Made by a program: the position numbers and the translations under genes
The notes under the pieces: model-generated
Told to the model about the DNA's origin: nothing
Databases searched by the model: none
What the model saw: the letters and a program-made list of their open reading frames with translations, nothing else
Part shown: positions 38,401 through 49,745 of the stretch, piece after piece
Numbering within the stretch: the first letter of the stretch is position 1
Layout of the letters: each line of letters starts with the position of its first letter
Assembly: GCA_023333565.1 (NCBI GenBank)
Contig: JAJKFH010000520.1
Coordinates: forward strand, 780,742-844,741
DNA: 64,000 bases
Source of the DNA: Puffinus mauretanicus
Taxonomy: Eukaryota; Chordata; Aves; Procellariiformes; Procellariidae
Reading direction: 5' to 3'

Positions 38401-38815
38401 ATGCTACCAGGGCACTTGCTCCCGCTGCCTAGGAAATAGTTGGTGGGAGCCATCAGGGCGCTGTGAGGGTCTCCTGTGGGCATCGGTGAGGATCAGGCCC
38501 AGTGAGGGGAATCGGGGTCAGGGAGGCCCAGCATGGACATGGGGATGGGGACAGGCTGAGGCCAGGCTGGGACATTGGCCCGCAGGTCAACAGAGCCGTG
38601 GCCAGGCCCAGGCAGGGCTGCCTCGCAGCGGAGCCATCACCTCAGGTTGCAAGGGCCTCCCTGGGCCGGGTGGGCCTGGCCACAACTTCCCCACAGCACA
38701 GTCGGGAGCTCCCCCATGGTCCCTGGGGGACACAGGCCAGAGCCGGCCCTGCCGGGAGAGGGGTGTGCTCGGGGCCTGGCAGAGCGGAGGAAGGAGCCAG
38801 GGCTTGTCATATGTC
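38401..38815. other. GC-rich islet of unknown nature
   Basis: About 400 bp of GC-rich DNA with sharp edges in AT-rich surroundings. Overlapping open frames on both strands (plus 38486-38926, 146 codons; minus 38587-38943, 118 codons) are best explained by the low stop frequency of GC-rich DNA. CpG is moderate and there is no TATA or poly(A) motif. It could be a GC-rich repeat or LTR fragment, a promoter CpG island, or an isolated exon; I cannot decide. Confidence 0.5.
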
Positions 38816-41800
38816 TGTATGACTGGGAAAAGAAAAGAGTTTTCCTCAGAACAAGAAAGAAGCATATATGGGGTACCTCTTAGCCCCTTTTGGGACCTGT
38901 TACAGCAACTTGAAATAGTAGGTTGAAATTTGGTAATTAGCATTCAGCTAACACGTCTCTCATCTTAGCAGTTTCACAGCGCTCAGCAAGGGCTGACCGC
39001 TCCGCTGTGTGCGTGGAGGCTGGCAAATCTCACCTGCAACTGCACGGCAGGCACAATTATCTTGTTCAGTACCCAACTGTAAATAAAATTCAGTGACTTA
39101 GAAACAGTTTGTTCACGTCTGAGCCTGCTGCTGTTCACTTCGGACCTCATTATGCACAACTTCACACGTCCCAGACGGGTCCATTCGGCTTCTATTACTT
39201 GGCTTGTCCCTGCAACTCATGTTGTCATAAACCATCAGGACCTTGATGAAAATTAATGTAGAAATGAAACATCCAGCAGCAAAGTGCTTCGAAATACTAT
39301 GTTAAGGGTTTGGTTTATTATTGATTCACAGACAAATCTGTTAAAGAACTTTTTTTTAAAGGGGAAAATACAGTTTCTGCAAATATTTTTCCAAGAAAAC
39401 TGGTTTTCCTGTAAGGAAAATCAAAATCTTAATGTCTTAGATCAGATCAGCCAGAACAAGAAAAGTCTTGGGTTTTTTGAAACTAATGGAAATATTTTAT
39501 TATGTAGCCTGCATTAACTTCTGTCTGTGCTTTGCTGCCGCAGGACCTCACAGGGGTTATAACTCAAGCGCATCACTTCCTCACTCTCAGAGACAGAAAC
39601 AGCCCTGTGAATGGCCTACATTTCCCGTGACATATCACTGCCTTTTCGTGTTTGCAATTGTGACACATGATGAAAATAGTTCGATTATGTCTTGAAAACA
39701 CACAATATGCAACAAAATCTTAGCCAGGAAGAGGTATGTGTCATCAGAATTATATCATAGTGCCTGGGAGGCACCTATTAATCTTAGTCCAAGCTGCTCT
39801 GGTTTTGGAAATATCCAAATATTTTACTATAATCACAAATGTCAAAATTTAACACTTTTTCTGAATTTTCTGTTTTATGATAATGTAAAAAATGTAAAAA
39901 ACTTTTGTAAAAAAATGCATTCAAACTTGTTATCCCAATCAGAAAGAAAACAAATGTGAAAGAATTAGCAATTTCCACAGGACAGATATTTCAATATTTA
40001 ACCACTCAGAGACAAAAAACTTGTAATACTGCCTATAAAACTTAAGCACTCAGAATTTTTTTAGTTGTCTTTGCAATTACTATTTCGCTCAGGAGATCTG
40101 GGAAGTTCCTTACTAGAACTGGAGCAGCTGCAAATTAGAAAGAGGTTAGATATTTTTCATTTCCATAGACACAATTACTAAATTGGAACATTTTAAAACA
40201 TAGGCATTATGACTTTTATATTATGTATATAAGTGTATCTCTATATATACACAAATGTGTATACATCTAAACATTGGCACAGGAAATTATACTAGAAGCA
40301 AGTCTATTATGAAGTGAGATGCAAGATGAAATAGTTGTTCTCTTTTGGAATTTGGTAGCTAATTTGTGACTGTGCTAGACCATTTGTAAAAATCATAGAA
40401 GATATCAAGTCTGATTACATATCTTAAACTGCCCTAATACTGAATATTTCCGTATGTTGATTTAGGAAATGCAAACTGATTTCATAACACAGGCAAAAGA
40501 CATAATTCTTAAGCTATCTGGAAAATACTTGGCAGCATGATATAATCTGTGTTTTCAAGGACAGATTTTAAACTACACTTTCAAAAGGCAGAAGCATAAA
40601 TCAATGGCAAGATGTTCTTGTAAACCGGATACAACAAGTTTTCTGTCTCCTCCTTCTCTTCTAATTTTATATGCTTTTCAAGTATCAAATGGAAATGTTG
40701 ATTTGAGTAAAGTTTTCTAAAGCATAACTTTCAAGGCAATAGAAAGAATAATGGTACACCTGGCTGACTTTCTATTAACATATTGATGAAACTATAAACC
40801 ATCAGAAATATTTCTTTGATAAACTATTTCATTTAATGCAAATATAGTCATATTCTTATCAAACTATTCTTTAATAATCCAAATTCATTGCTAATGAGCT
40901 AATAAGGAAGGACTACATGTTTTCCATTTGTCACTGTTGTTTCACTAACATAGAAAATGTTGATGTCATCCCAGTGTGTTCTGATCTTCACTTGTGAGCA
41001 TCACAGCTTCTGCCTATATATGCAGGCAGAAGTTGTTGCTCATGAAGTTGTCTGAAGGTTTGAATCGTCACTACTGAAGAGGACAAAGGGAAAGTTCTGT
41101 TAGGGAACAGACTTACACAGAGTCAAAACCCTTTTATTGAAATTATAATCCCCTTCTCCTTTCCTCTCCTCTCATCTCTTCTCCTCTCCATGGTATCATC
41201 CAGCATATGGCAAACTTTAGCCAGAGTATGACCGTAGCCAGGTATACTACTACAGCTAATTCAATATTCTATTTTCATTTCACTTCTGGAAAATCACCAG
41301 TGTCCCTTTTCATTTAATTTCTACTTTGTTTCTGAACATCACAATGTTAGGGAACTGCTTCTGGTATCACAGCAGAAATTCAACTTGGCAGGTAACACTG
41401 TCTATTAAAAGATTACAGTAAAGTGGCAACCACTTGGCCAAAGTCATAGTGTTTTAAACTGATTTACAGTCTTGCAATTACAAACTATCATCTCGCCCTG
41501 GGTTTGGGTATAAATACAGAAGATAGAGATGGATATTTAGGTATGGGCTACCTTTTCTGTTCCCACAATATACAGATGCAAATTGTGAACACATTTTTAC
41601 ATCTACAATAATTGCTTATGCAATTTATCTCATTTGGATATGTAACTGCCTGATTACACCTAAGAGGTAAATATTATGAGTCTTCCTCAACACCACGTTA
41701 CACTGACGTAATCCTAAAATAATTCATTGGTGAATCAGTGAATCAATAACACTACATAAATTGTCTCCACAATTATTTGTTCTTATATTACTGCAGGTGT

Positions 41801-42687
41801 AAAAAGGAAGTCTAAATAAGGTCATCCTGGATAATGAGTTTCTATTGTGTATACAAATCTCTTTGACTTTGCCTTCACAAGTCTGTATCTTCCCATTTCT
41901 AATAACCAAAATATTAGCATATATTCAAAACCTCTATTTTGTTGGGGTTTTTTTAAATAAAAAAGATTTCTGGTATCATTCCAGTTTCTAAATGACATAT
42001 GTAACCTTTACCTGGGCAAACATTTGGATATCAAACACCTAGCAAATTATTTTAGCAATCAGGTCCACTGATCCAATAGTAATAGAATCAAACAAAAGAT
42101 GTTTCAGCTTCTGTACATATCTCTTTATCAGAATAATTTTCACCCGTGTCATCTTTACTTGTGCATATAGATGAGGAATTAAACAATTTCAAAATTTAGT
42201 TCATAGCAATTGTAGAAGCATCATAATTTTGACTACAGTGGCTTGCAGACTTTAATTATTTCCACTGTGAGATATGAGAATGCTTCATCTGTAATTTCAG
42301 AAAAAAAAAAAAAAAAATCATAAACTATTAGTACTTTCTCTTCTGCTTCTTTCCTTAGTAATTCTTGTTATACGATACAGTCATTTTACTCTTGATCAAA
42401 ATTTTTTTAGTGAACAGTAATTTAGTGAACAGTATCAAAACTCCATGCATAGTGTAAAAATGAGAAATCATTACATGATCTTGTCTTGGGAATGTGTGAG
42501 AAGATTCAAGTCAGGGGGGTCCTGATTCTTATGCCAGACTTATCTCCAGTGAAGATAGTGAAGAGGTACCAACAGAAGGCACTACAGTTTGACTCTAATT
42601 TCATTTGGATCTCTGCAGATTTACACTAGGGTGAGTCCACTGTTGTCATAAACTGATTCCAGAATTATCTAATGTAAGAAACAGACC
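38816..42687. other. AT-rich non-coding DNA, nothing recognised
   Basis: Contains a CT-rich tract (about 41150-41189), a TA-rich tract near 40220-40255, a perfect hairpin at 41007-41032 and an A-run at 42299-42317. No gene recognised. Confidence 0.55.
41007..41032. other. Perfect 9-bp inverted repeat (hairpin)
   Basis: CTTCTGCCT (41007-41015) and AGGCAGAAG (41024-41032) flank an 8-base loop. Isolated; no terminator context is expected in a vertebrate genome. Confidence 0.7.
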
Positions 42688-43263
42688 TGTCCTGGTTTTG
42701 GCTGGGATGGAGTTGATTTTCTTCCTATTAACTGGTATAGTGCTGTGTTTTGGATGTAGTGTGAGAATAATGTTGATGACACAGTGATGTTTTGGTTGTT
42801 GCTAGGTATTGTTTACACTAGTCAAGGACTTTTTGTCTTCCCATGCCCTGCCAGATGTGCAGGGGGCTGGGAGGGACCGTGGCCAGGACGGCTGGCCCAG
42901 CTTGGCCAATAGGCTATTCCATACCATATGACGTCATGCTCAGCATATAAGGCTGGGTGAAGAAGAAGGAGGGGGGGCGTTCGGAGTGATGGCGTTTGTC
43001 TTCCCAAGTAACCGTTATGCGTGATGGAGCCCTGCTTTCCTGGCGATGGCTGAACACCTGCCTGCCGATGGGAAGTGGTGAATGAATTCCTTGCTTTGCT
43101 TTGCTTGCGTGCGCGGCTTTTGCTTTCCCTATTAAACTGTCTTTATCTCAACCCACGAGTTTTCTCACTTTTACCCTTCTGATTCTCTCCCCCATCCCAC
43201 CCGGCGGGGGGGTGAGCGAGCGGCTGCATGGTATTTGGCTGCTGCCAGGTTTAAACCACGACA
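42688..43263 (+). mobile_element. LTR of an ERVL-type endogenous retrovirus
   Basis: A 576-bp LTR starting TGTCCTGGTTTTGGCTGGGA and ending AAACCACGACA (TG...CA). Inside are a CCAAT box (42906-42910), a perfect CRE palindrome TGACGTCA (42929-42936), a TATA box (TATAAG, 42946-42951) and an ATTAAA poly(A) signal near 43130, in LTR order U3-R-U5 on the plus strand. The start, the CRE-TATA block and the '...tgtctttatctcaacccacgag' segment are those of widespread avian ERVL LTRs. No internal retroviral sequence flanks it. The five bases on each side (AGACC and CCCAG) do not match, so a target duplication is not confirmed. Confidence 0.88.
42906..42951 (+). promoter_or_regulatory. LTR core promoter: CCAAT, CRE and TATA
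   Basis: CCAAT at 42906-42910, CRE TGACGTCA at 42929-42936 and TATAAG at 42946-42951 within 46 bp. The CRE is the full 8-base palindrome recognised by CREB/ATF factors. Spacing fits an RNA polymerase II promoter reading rightward. Activity in the host is unknown. Confidence 0.7.
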
Positions 43264-44210
43264 CCCAGGAAACTCTATTTTCTTTTCCACATGAAGGTGT
43301 GTGTGACCTGAAGTTCATCGAGGCCAGGACCTCATTTCTGGCAGTGGTCAATACCAGATGCATCATAGGAAGGTATAAAAATCCCATGGCAGTGGTATAC
43401 GTGATAACATGGATACATGGCTTATCATGGGTGCACACCACTGAGTTTAAATGAACTTCTCTTCTCCACTGGCTTTTGTTTGCAGAGAAATAATATCATA
43501 TACTACAGATATGTTGTTGTGATTAAGATGTAATGCACCTGGCAATAAATTAGGAGCCATTATGTCTGCTTATTTATCTATGTTTTTAAAGTTTTATAAA
43601 TTCTATAATATTAAACTTTAATTTATAACATTCTAATAATTATTATGTGTGTGCCATTAATCATCAGGAAAGTGCATGTTACAATACAAAGCACATCTTG
43701 CACTGTATTGGAAAAGATAGGGCACCCTGGGAGGGTAGTAGAGGAAGTAACACGTTCTGAGAGAGATTTGGCTTTGCATAAACAAATGCAGATAAGGTTT
43801 TTTTCAGCCATAATGAAAGTTATTTTGTTTTTTGCTCAAAAAGAATACATCAACTTTACATTCGTTTAAAATACAAAAAAGGTAGTCCATGAGATCACTA
43901 CAAACAAATCATGACTGCTGTCAGCATTCCAGAGTGATGAAAATCTTCTTTATTGTTAAAGACATTTTAATTCTTTGAAAAAGGCGCCGAAAGCATCAAA
44001 GCGGTAAAACAAAACCAGGAACTTAGCATTTCCCTGGGGATTGGATGAGAAAGGTTTTTCTTTGTCAAAGCTAAAGACCAGGTTCATTTTTAAGCAAAGA
44101 TAATAGCTGCACTATCTGTAAAAATATTTTATACATACAAATGAATGTATGCAACATCTTTGTGATATGGGCAAATACTGCAGTCTTTATGGACTGATGG
44201 ACTCACTGAA
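43264..44210. other. AT-rich non-coding DNA, nothing recognised
   Basis: Flank of the LTR; no gag, pol or env sequence and no host exon seen. Confidence 0.55.
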
Positions 44211-44335
44211 ATATGAAATGGTAATGATTTGCACAGAATTGTAAAGGTAAATCAGTATGAGAGAATGCTGGAGCATCTGACTTTAACTCTTGCACTCTGA
44301 TCAATGCACTGCCTTTTCCCTCCCATTGTTTCATT
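44211..44335 (+). repeat. MIR-like SINE remnant
   Basis: Reads AATGATTTGCACAGAATTGT, then AAATCAGTATGAGAGAATGC, then a CTGACTTTAACTCTTGCACT block ending at AATGCACTGCC. This fits the MIR 3' half '..gacttgcccaaggtcac..gtcagtggcagagc..actctatgcactgcct'. Recognised by eye; diverged. Confidence 0.42.
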
Positions 44336-44657
44336 TCTCAAATGGAGATTACAAGGGAGTATACATTTGCAGTACGGAGCAGATAACAATGCGGTTGGAC
44401 CCGGAAAACTTTATGAATGTCAGCTTGTGCATACCTTCCCTGAATGTTGAGGTATTACTGCCCTTTCCAGCTCCTTGTCCATTCTTTTAAACAAACGGAG
44501 GTCTGAAATCCTTACCAGTTTCCACAATTGCTTCAGCATGTGACGCTGTTCAGTTTTCTCTATTATTTTAGCCTAAATGTTCCTGAGTATAATTTCATCT
44601 GATAATAGAACTGTACATCATGTTCAGATACCAGTTCAGCCATCAATGAAAAGATAT

Positions 44658-44677
44658 GCCCTGGTTTTGGCTGGGAC
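44658..44677 (+). mobile_element. 20-bp stub of an ERVL LTR 5' end (sense)
   Basis: GCCCTGGTTTTGGCTGGGAC matches the first bases of the LTR at 42688 but stops after 20 bp, where an antisense LTR begins. Most simply an older LTR was hit by a second one and its remainder was lost. Confidence 0.55.
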
Positions 44678-44826
44678 TGTTGTGGTTTAACCTGGCAGGC
44701 AGCTAAACACCACACAGCTGTTCGCTCACTCCCGCCCTCAGTGGGATGGGGGAGAGAATCAGAAAAAAAAAGTAAAATTCGTGGCTTGAGATAAAGACAG
44801 TTTCATAGGACAGAAGAAGAAGGGAA

Positions 44827-44914
<88 letters not shown>

Positions 44915-45000
44915 GAATATACAAAATAAATGATGCACAATGCAATTGTAATCTGTACAAGATACCAGATTACATGTACAAATTTGCTTGGGTTAGGTGA
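44678..45000 (-). mobile_element. Truncated ERVL-type LTR, antisense, with (TAA)n
   Basis: Starts TGTTGTGGTTTAACCTGGCA, the reverse complement of the LTR terminus seen at 43240-43263, followed by GTTCGCTCACTCCCGCC and GAGATAAAGACAGTTTCATA, matching the U5-R region in reverse. A long TAA tract follows at the place where related LTRs often hold one, then ATGCACAATGCAATTG. The U3 with promoter elements is not recognisable, so the copy is truncated or too diverged on the right; the end is approximate. Confidence 0.8.
44825..44913. repeat. (TAA)n microsatellite
   Basis: About 29 TAA/ATA trinucleotide units in 89 bp with a single G interruption (at about 44879). It lies inside the antisense LTR. 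Read on the minus strand it would encode poly-leucine, which is an artefact. Confidence 0.97.
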
Positions 45001-47639
45001 TCGGCTTCTTGTTTATCTGTACAGCCTCACCTATCTATAGTGCTCACTCTCACCAATCCGCACCACACTTGACTTTCATTCTAGTTGTTCATTATATAGA
45101 AAACCATAGTAGTTCAATTGTGAAATAAAGAGAAACAATGTACAAAAATAAGAGAGAAATACCTGTGTAGGAAGTATTGCCTGATACAGCATTTGTTTTG
45201 CTGATACAAACATCAAATTCTACGACCTCTTTTTTATGATTCATAATTTCTGCATAAATAATTTACAGTATTAAAAATGACAGAATACTATGTCTGACTT
45301 GGTGTTAATATGTATTGAAAATGAGAGATGATTAAGAAATGTGCTATGAGCCTAGATCTATTTCTGTAAAGCAAACTGTTCAAATAAAAAAGGCAGACAT
45401 GCTAACAACAAGAGGAAGCCTGTATGTTGCTAGCAGTGAGAGCTTCAAAGCATTAAAAAGAAATAATCACCTCTTTGTACTCATTTTTTTCTTTCTGTGC
45501 CTACATGACAGACACCCACGTTTCTAAGGAGCTTCTCTATCTCTGGTGAAGACAGAGAGGGATGAGTTTTAAATCCTTTTCAAAGTCAGATGATGATCCT
45601 TTCCTCTAAATCCTAATACTGCATCAGAAAAAAAAGATGAAATTAAACAGGACTATGAGGTATTCAAGCACCCATGCAGCTATTAAATTAAAAAGCAGTA
45701 AAAGAAAACACTCATAATATTGAGACATTCCATATAAGAAGCGACCTAAAACTTCTCTCATTTTGATCACTATAAATAAGAAACTGGGATCAGTGAATTT
45801 ATATTGGTGTAAAATTTACCAAGTGTAAAAGCAAGAAGAAACCCCACTAGTTCTATTCCTGCTTTCTGCAGCAGCATAGCCTCTCCATTCTGCAGCAATA
45901 TGTATTAAATAACTAAGGCCTTTTTCACACAAACACAAAGTGCACATTTTATTGAGCATCCTTACCTGAGGCACTGGCAACCTGGAGGCCTAAACTCAGA
46001 AGACAAAGCATTTTTTAACTCTAGAAGGCCTATGTGCAAACTCCGTAAATGACATACATTCTCTGCATCATATGCATGCCCAAACTACCCTGCGAAGGCA
46101 TATGCATGAGAAGAGTGTCTTTAAAATGTCATAACTTTGGAATTACTGAGCCACCTTGATTCTCCAATTCTAACCTTGTTGTATTGCTCTGCACTGGAAA
46201 ACAGTTAGGACTGCTCAACCATGGGGTCATTCAACATCACTGGACCATGAATGCCGTGCAACAGGAAAAAATTATTATCAGCAGATATCCATTAGAACAC
46301 AGCTCAGGAACTGAATGAAAATGGTCCATGCAAATGTTTTATAACTGTTCCTAGAAAGTAAGGCTGGTTTATCTAAACTGAGGCTATTCACAGGAGCATT
46401 GTGGTTTTAGAGAATGTTTCCATACCAAAAGTTGTTGCCAAACACACTGTAACATTGTTGCTACATCCCTTTTCAGTACTTCAAATGACTTTTTTTCCTT
46501 AGAAACATGTTCTCATTCTGTGTGAGAGCTAAATCATAGTAAAAAATCAAGATGAATGTATAGATTAAACATTACATTTTAGTTTTTTTTCTCTTCTTTT
46601 TCAAATAGATCCCTTCATGGAAATCTGTGGTGCATTACTGCTTCCAGCCAGACTGTGAGAAGAAAAAGTGAAATCCCCAAAAAGATTATGGGATGAGAAA
46701 AATACTAGGCATTACCCAATGCCCTTAGCAGCTATTCATCATTCTTGCCTTATTCTATACTGAAAACTGAGACATTCAAATGCTTAAACATAGGTGCCTG
46801 GTGACTTTGTACATGGGACATCCACATAGTTTTGGCAAGTATGTCCCAAGACTACCATTAGCTCTTCATGGGCATCTTGAGGCTGGACAGTACCCTAGGG
46901 CATCTACAGTGGCACAAGAAACCTATGCTTATGTAGCTTAACCACTCACCAACTGCTGATAGAGGAAAACCTTGAAACTATTAAGTGTATTTCCTTTAAA
47001 CTTGGATTATTTTTCTGGTGAGTGAAAAATACAGGGAAAAAAAATATGGAATGCCTGGCCTATATTTGGATAAATTGTGCGATAGTGTAACATGTTCAGA
47101 GAAACACCTTGGCCACTGCTTGAAGAAGTGTACGTCCTATGAGTCAAGTCAGATTGGGAAAACATTTTTCTGAGTTGCTTCCAAAGGTATGCAGTACATT
47201 TATGTGTCTCAGATATTGATAGTGTATCCATATTAATTTATCTTTATTAATCTCATACAGGTAGACCTGAGACATCATAAACATTTCCCTACATGTGATG
47301 GCATGTAATAGTCTGCTTTTCACTTATCTGTAGGTTCTGTTTCTCCACAAAGTGTAAGGGTATGTGGAAGGTGAGAGCACCTGTTTCATTAAAGTTATCA
47401 CCTCATGAGGGACATTTTCAATGCGAAGGGGACAATATATAAAGGAGGAAACGCTAAACAAAAACACACAGAGACACAAACCTGGTAACAGAGATAACAG
47501 AGATGATGGCAAAGACCAAAAGTCCCCAATGACTTGTTGGGCAGTTAAGAAACTCCAGGCACAGTGTTTGAAAGGGCCAATCTGGACTTTGCCACTCATA
47601 AGAAGGGGAAACAAAAGGAACATTTGGGACATTTGAGAG
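45001..47639. other. AT-rich non-coding DNA, nothing recognised
   Basis: No gene recognised. The first 150 bp may be further LTR sequence. The stretch 47330-47640 becomes purine-rich and may belong to the repeat that follows. Confidence 0.5.
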
Positions 47640-48910
47640 GGGGTGGTGGAAGCATGTGAACTAATAAAAGAATGTGTAGCTGAAGGGAATCAGGGAGGAG
47701 CAGAGAGGGGAATAGACAGAAAGGGGTATAAAGGTTTAAAACCAGGCTGGTCAGTACGCTTGTCTGGCCAAGTTCTGCACCTGATCACACAGTTTGCCCT
47801 ATCTTCTAAGTATTTTCTTAACTGTTTCTCTGTGTAGTTTCATCTCTGTTTCATGTGTGTGAGGGTTGCCAGGAGTGCCAGCAACTGGTGGGACCAGTGT
47901 GAATGGATTTGGGGTCAGCAACTGGAGTCAGACCAGGAGTGTAGGCACGCTGGGCCCATGGTGTCACCTACTGAAGGTCTCGGTGACAGCTACTGGAGCA
48001 GGTGAGGATCTCTGTTACCAGCCACTGGGGCACGAACAGTGTGTGTCCCAAAAACTAGCTACTGGGGGACACTGGTGTGAGTGAGGAGAGGGGCTCAGTG
48101 CCAGCAGCCAGAGCAGGACTGCGGGTCACAGCCTGTGACCACAGCCTGGTGCTGGCTCCGGTGTGGGGAGCGAGTATCTATATCTTCACAAAACCCGGTG
48201 TGCATGGGGGTGTGCGTGTCATTCACTAGCAAACTTCAAGCTAGACTAGATGGTGAGTAGGAGGTCCTAGGTCTAGGCTGGGGTATCGGGTGGGTGGAGC
48301 ATCCATGTTAGTATGTAGGGGGATGTGGGAGTGTGGGGTGCCTGTGAGATGAGTGTGTGAGTGTGTTTATCTGTTTGATCATGAGCACCAAGCTGGACCA
48401 GCGGGTGAGTAGGAGACCCATGGAATGATTAAGAGGGCCTGGGACCTGGGCAGTGGTATTGGATGGACAGAGGGGCCGTGATGGTACTTGGAGGATCTGT
48501 GAATGTGCATGTGCTTGTGAATCTAGAGAGGGCTTTGTGTGTGTTTTCACAAGTGAACTTCAATCCTTACCAGCTGAAGAGGAGGAAGGGGATTTGGTGT
48601 CTATAGTTATGTTCTTCGTGAGTCCTATATGGAGGTGCTGTTGAAGGTAGCACCTTCTCTGTGGCATCTGTGTAGCCAGCCAAATCCTTTGTCTGTCTGT
48701 GTGTGCATGCATGTATGTGTGTGTCTCTGGGATACACACTCAGCTGCACTACTGGCTAAACCTGCAAAAGAGAAAGCAGCAGCCACATCCATTGACCTGG
48801 GCTGGAGATCCCTGGGTCCCTAGGTGCACCAGGCTGAGCTCCAGTGGCGGTGCAGGAGGAAACCCTGGACTCCCAAGTTACTGGAGGCGGTAGCCACTCT
48901 CAACCACCAT
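47640..48910 (+). mobile_element. LTR/leader-like GT-rich repeat region, probable endogenous retrovirus piece
   Basis: A GC/GT-rich block in AT-rich DNA. A TATA-like box (TATAAAGG, 47727-47734) is followed by TCTGGCCAAGTTCTGCACCT and, about 80 bp on, a degenerate AATAAA-like spot, an LTR-like order. After it come degenerate units built on CAGCAACTGG / CAGCTACTGG / CAGCCACTGG (47878-48110), then two related ~152-bp units each containing GGTGAGTAGGAG (48252 and 48404). The layout resembles an avian retroviral LTR plus leader. No TG...CA boundaries or target duplication could be fixed, and family is not named. Confidence 0.45.
48230..48530 (+). repeat. Two diverged ~152-bp direct repeats
   Basis: AGCTAGACTAGATGGTGAGT at 48239-48258 and AGCTGGACCAGCGGGTGAGT at 48391-48410 lie 152 bp apart, with parallel downstream sequence (a '..gggtatcgg..gtggag' versus '..ggtattgga..cagag' block and a GTG-rich end). 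Diverged internal duplication within the LTR-like region. Confidence 0.6.
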
Positions 48911-49579
48911 TAACTCAAAGAATGTCCTGAAGACTCTTTACAAACCAAGCCAGGATAATGTTTAATTAATGAGGTACTCAAGTTTTTACTAGAAAGCCAG
49001 ACATATCTATATGATCCTTAAAATTTTTCAAGGACCTTCTTATTTCTCCTCAAACTCTGAAGATCCTTACACAGACAGGGATAGTTGTCACCCCAATCTT
49101 TTACTCTTATGAATTGCTGCAGTTGCATTGCATTTTTATTGTGTTTCTGAAGTTTGAAAACAATAGATATTTTTCAAATTTAAACACCAATGGAGAAGCA
49201 AAACTTTTCAAAGTCTACAGTTTCAGCAAGGCTTGGATTTATCTGTAGATCAATCACAGTGAATGTGTGTACCACATCTTGGCACATATGGATGAAATAG
49301 GAGATTAGACTTTTGGAGATATAACTTGTCCTTTTGGAAATAGTAAGACAGTTATAACCCTCTCGCAGCTATCCATACTTCTGCATCTTTAATGTGTAGT
49401 CTCCAATAAAAAATAAGTTTGGTTACATGGAAGAGTAAGTTCTAGGGGGGCGGGAAATCACAAAGCGACGTTGCTAAGCACTTAGAAATTCAGTCTTAGG
49501 AGTTAGGCAGAGGTAAAGTTCTAAAGAGATATAAAGAACTATTTGAAATAAAGGCAACCATCCCTTCTGTCAAGAAATC
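48911..49579. other. AT-rich non-coding DNA, nothing recognised
   Basis: Spacer with no gene or repeat recognised. Confidence 0.55.
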
Positions 49580-49745
49580 TCTAAGTGATTTACTAGTAGT
49601 AATAATTCTATGAATCATTTAGTGCTTTCCATCATCCAAATCACATTAACTCACTGTTATGAAAACTCTCCTGAGGTAAATAAACATTTCAGTCAATGTT
49701 GCGACAAGATTATACAAATAAAACACACATAGTAAATTGCTTTAG
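49580..49745 (+). repeat. MIR-like SINE remnant
   Basis: Contains TTTAGTGCTTTCCATCATCC, then CACATTAACTCACTGTTATG, then CTCCTGAGGTAAATAAACAT, then ACACACATAGTAAATTGC. The order fits a MIR ('..gcgctttacat..attaactcattt..atgaggtaggta..cacagctagtaagtggc'). Ancient; ends approximate. Confidence 0.5.

Noticed and set aside
38486..38943. Overlapping 100-146 codon frames on both strands in the GC-rich islet.
   Set aside because: Open in several frames at once, which is expected from GC-rich composition; no domain seen.
44703..44960. A poly-leucine protein of 85 codons on the minus strand.
   Set aside because: It is the translated (TAA)n microsatellite within an LTR.
46069..46110. Repeated GCATATGCATG words, possible octamer or homeodomain sites.
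   Set aside because: Short words in AT-rich DNA with no promoter or conservation evidence.
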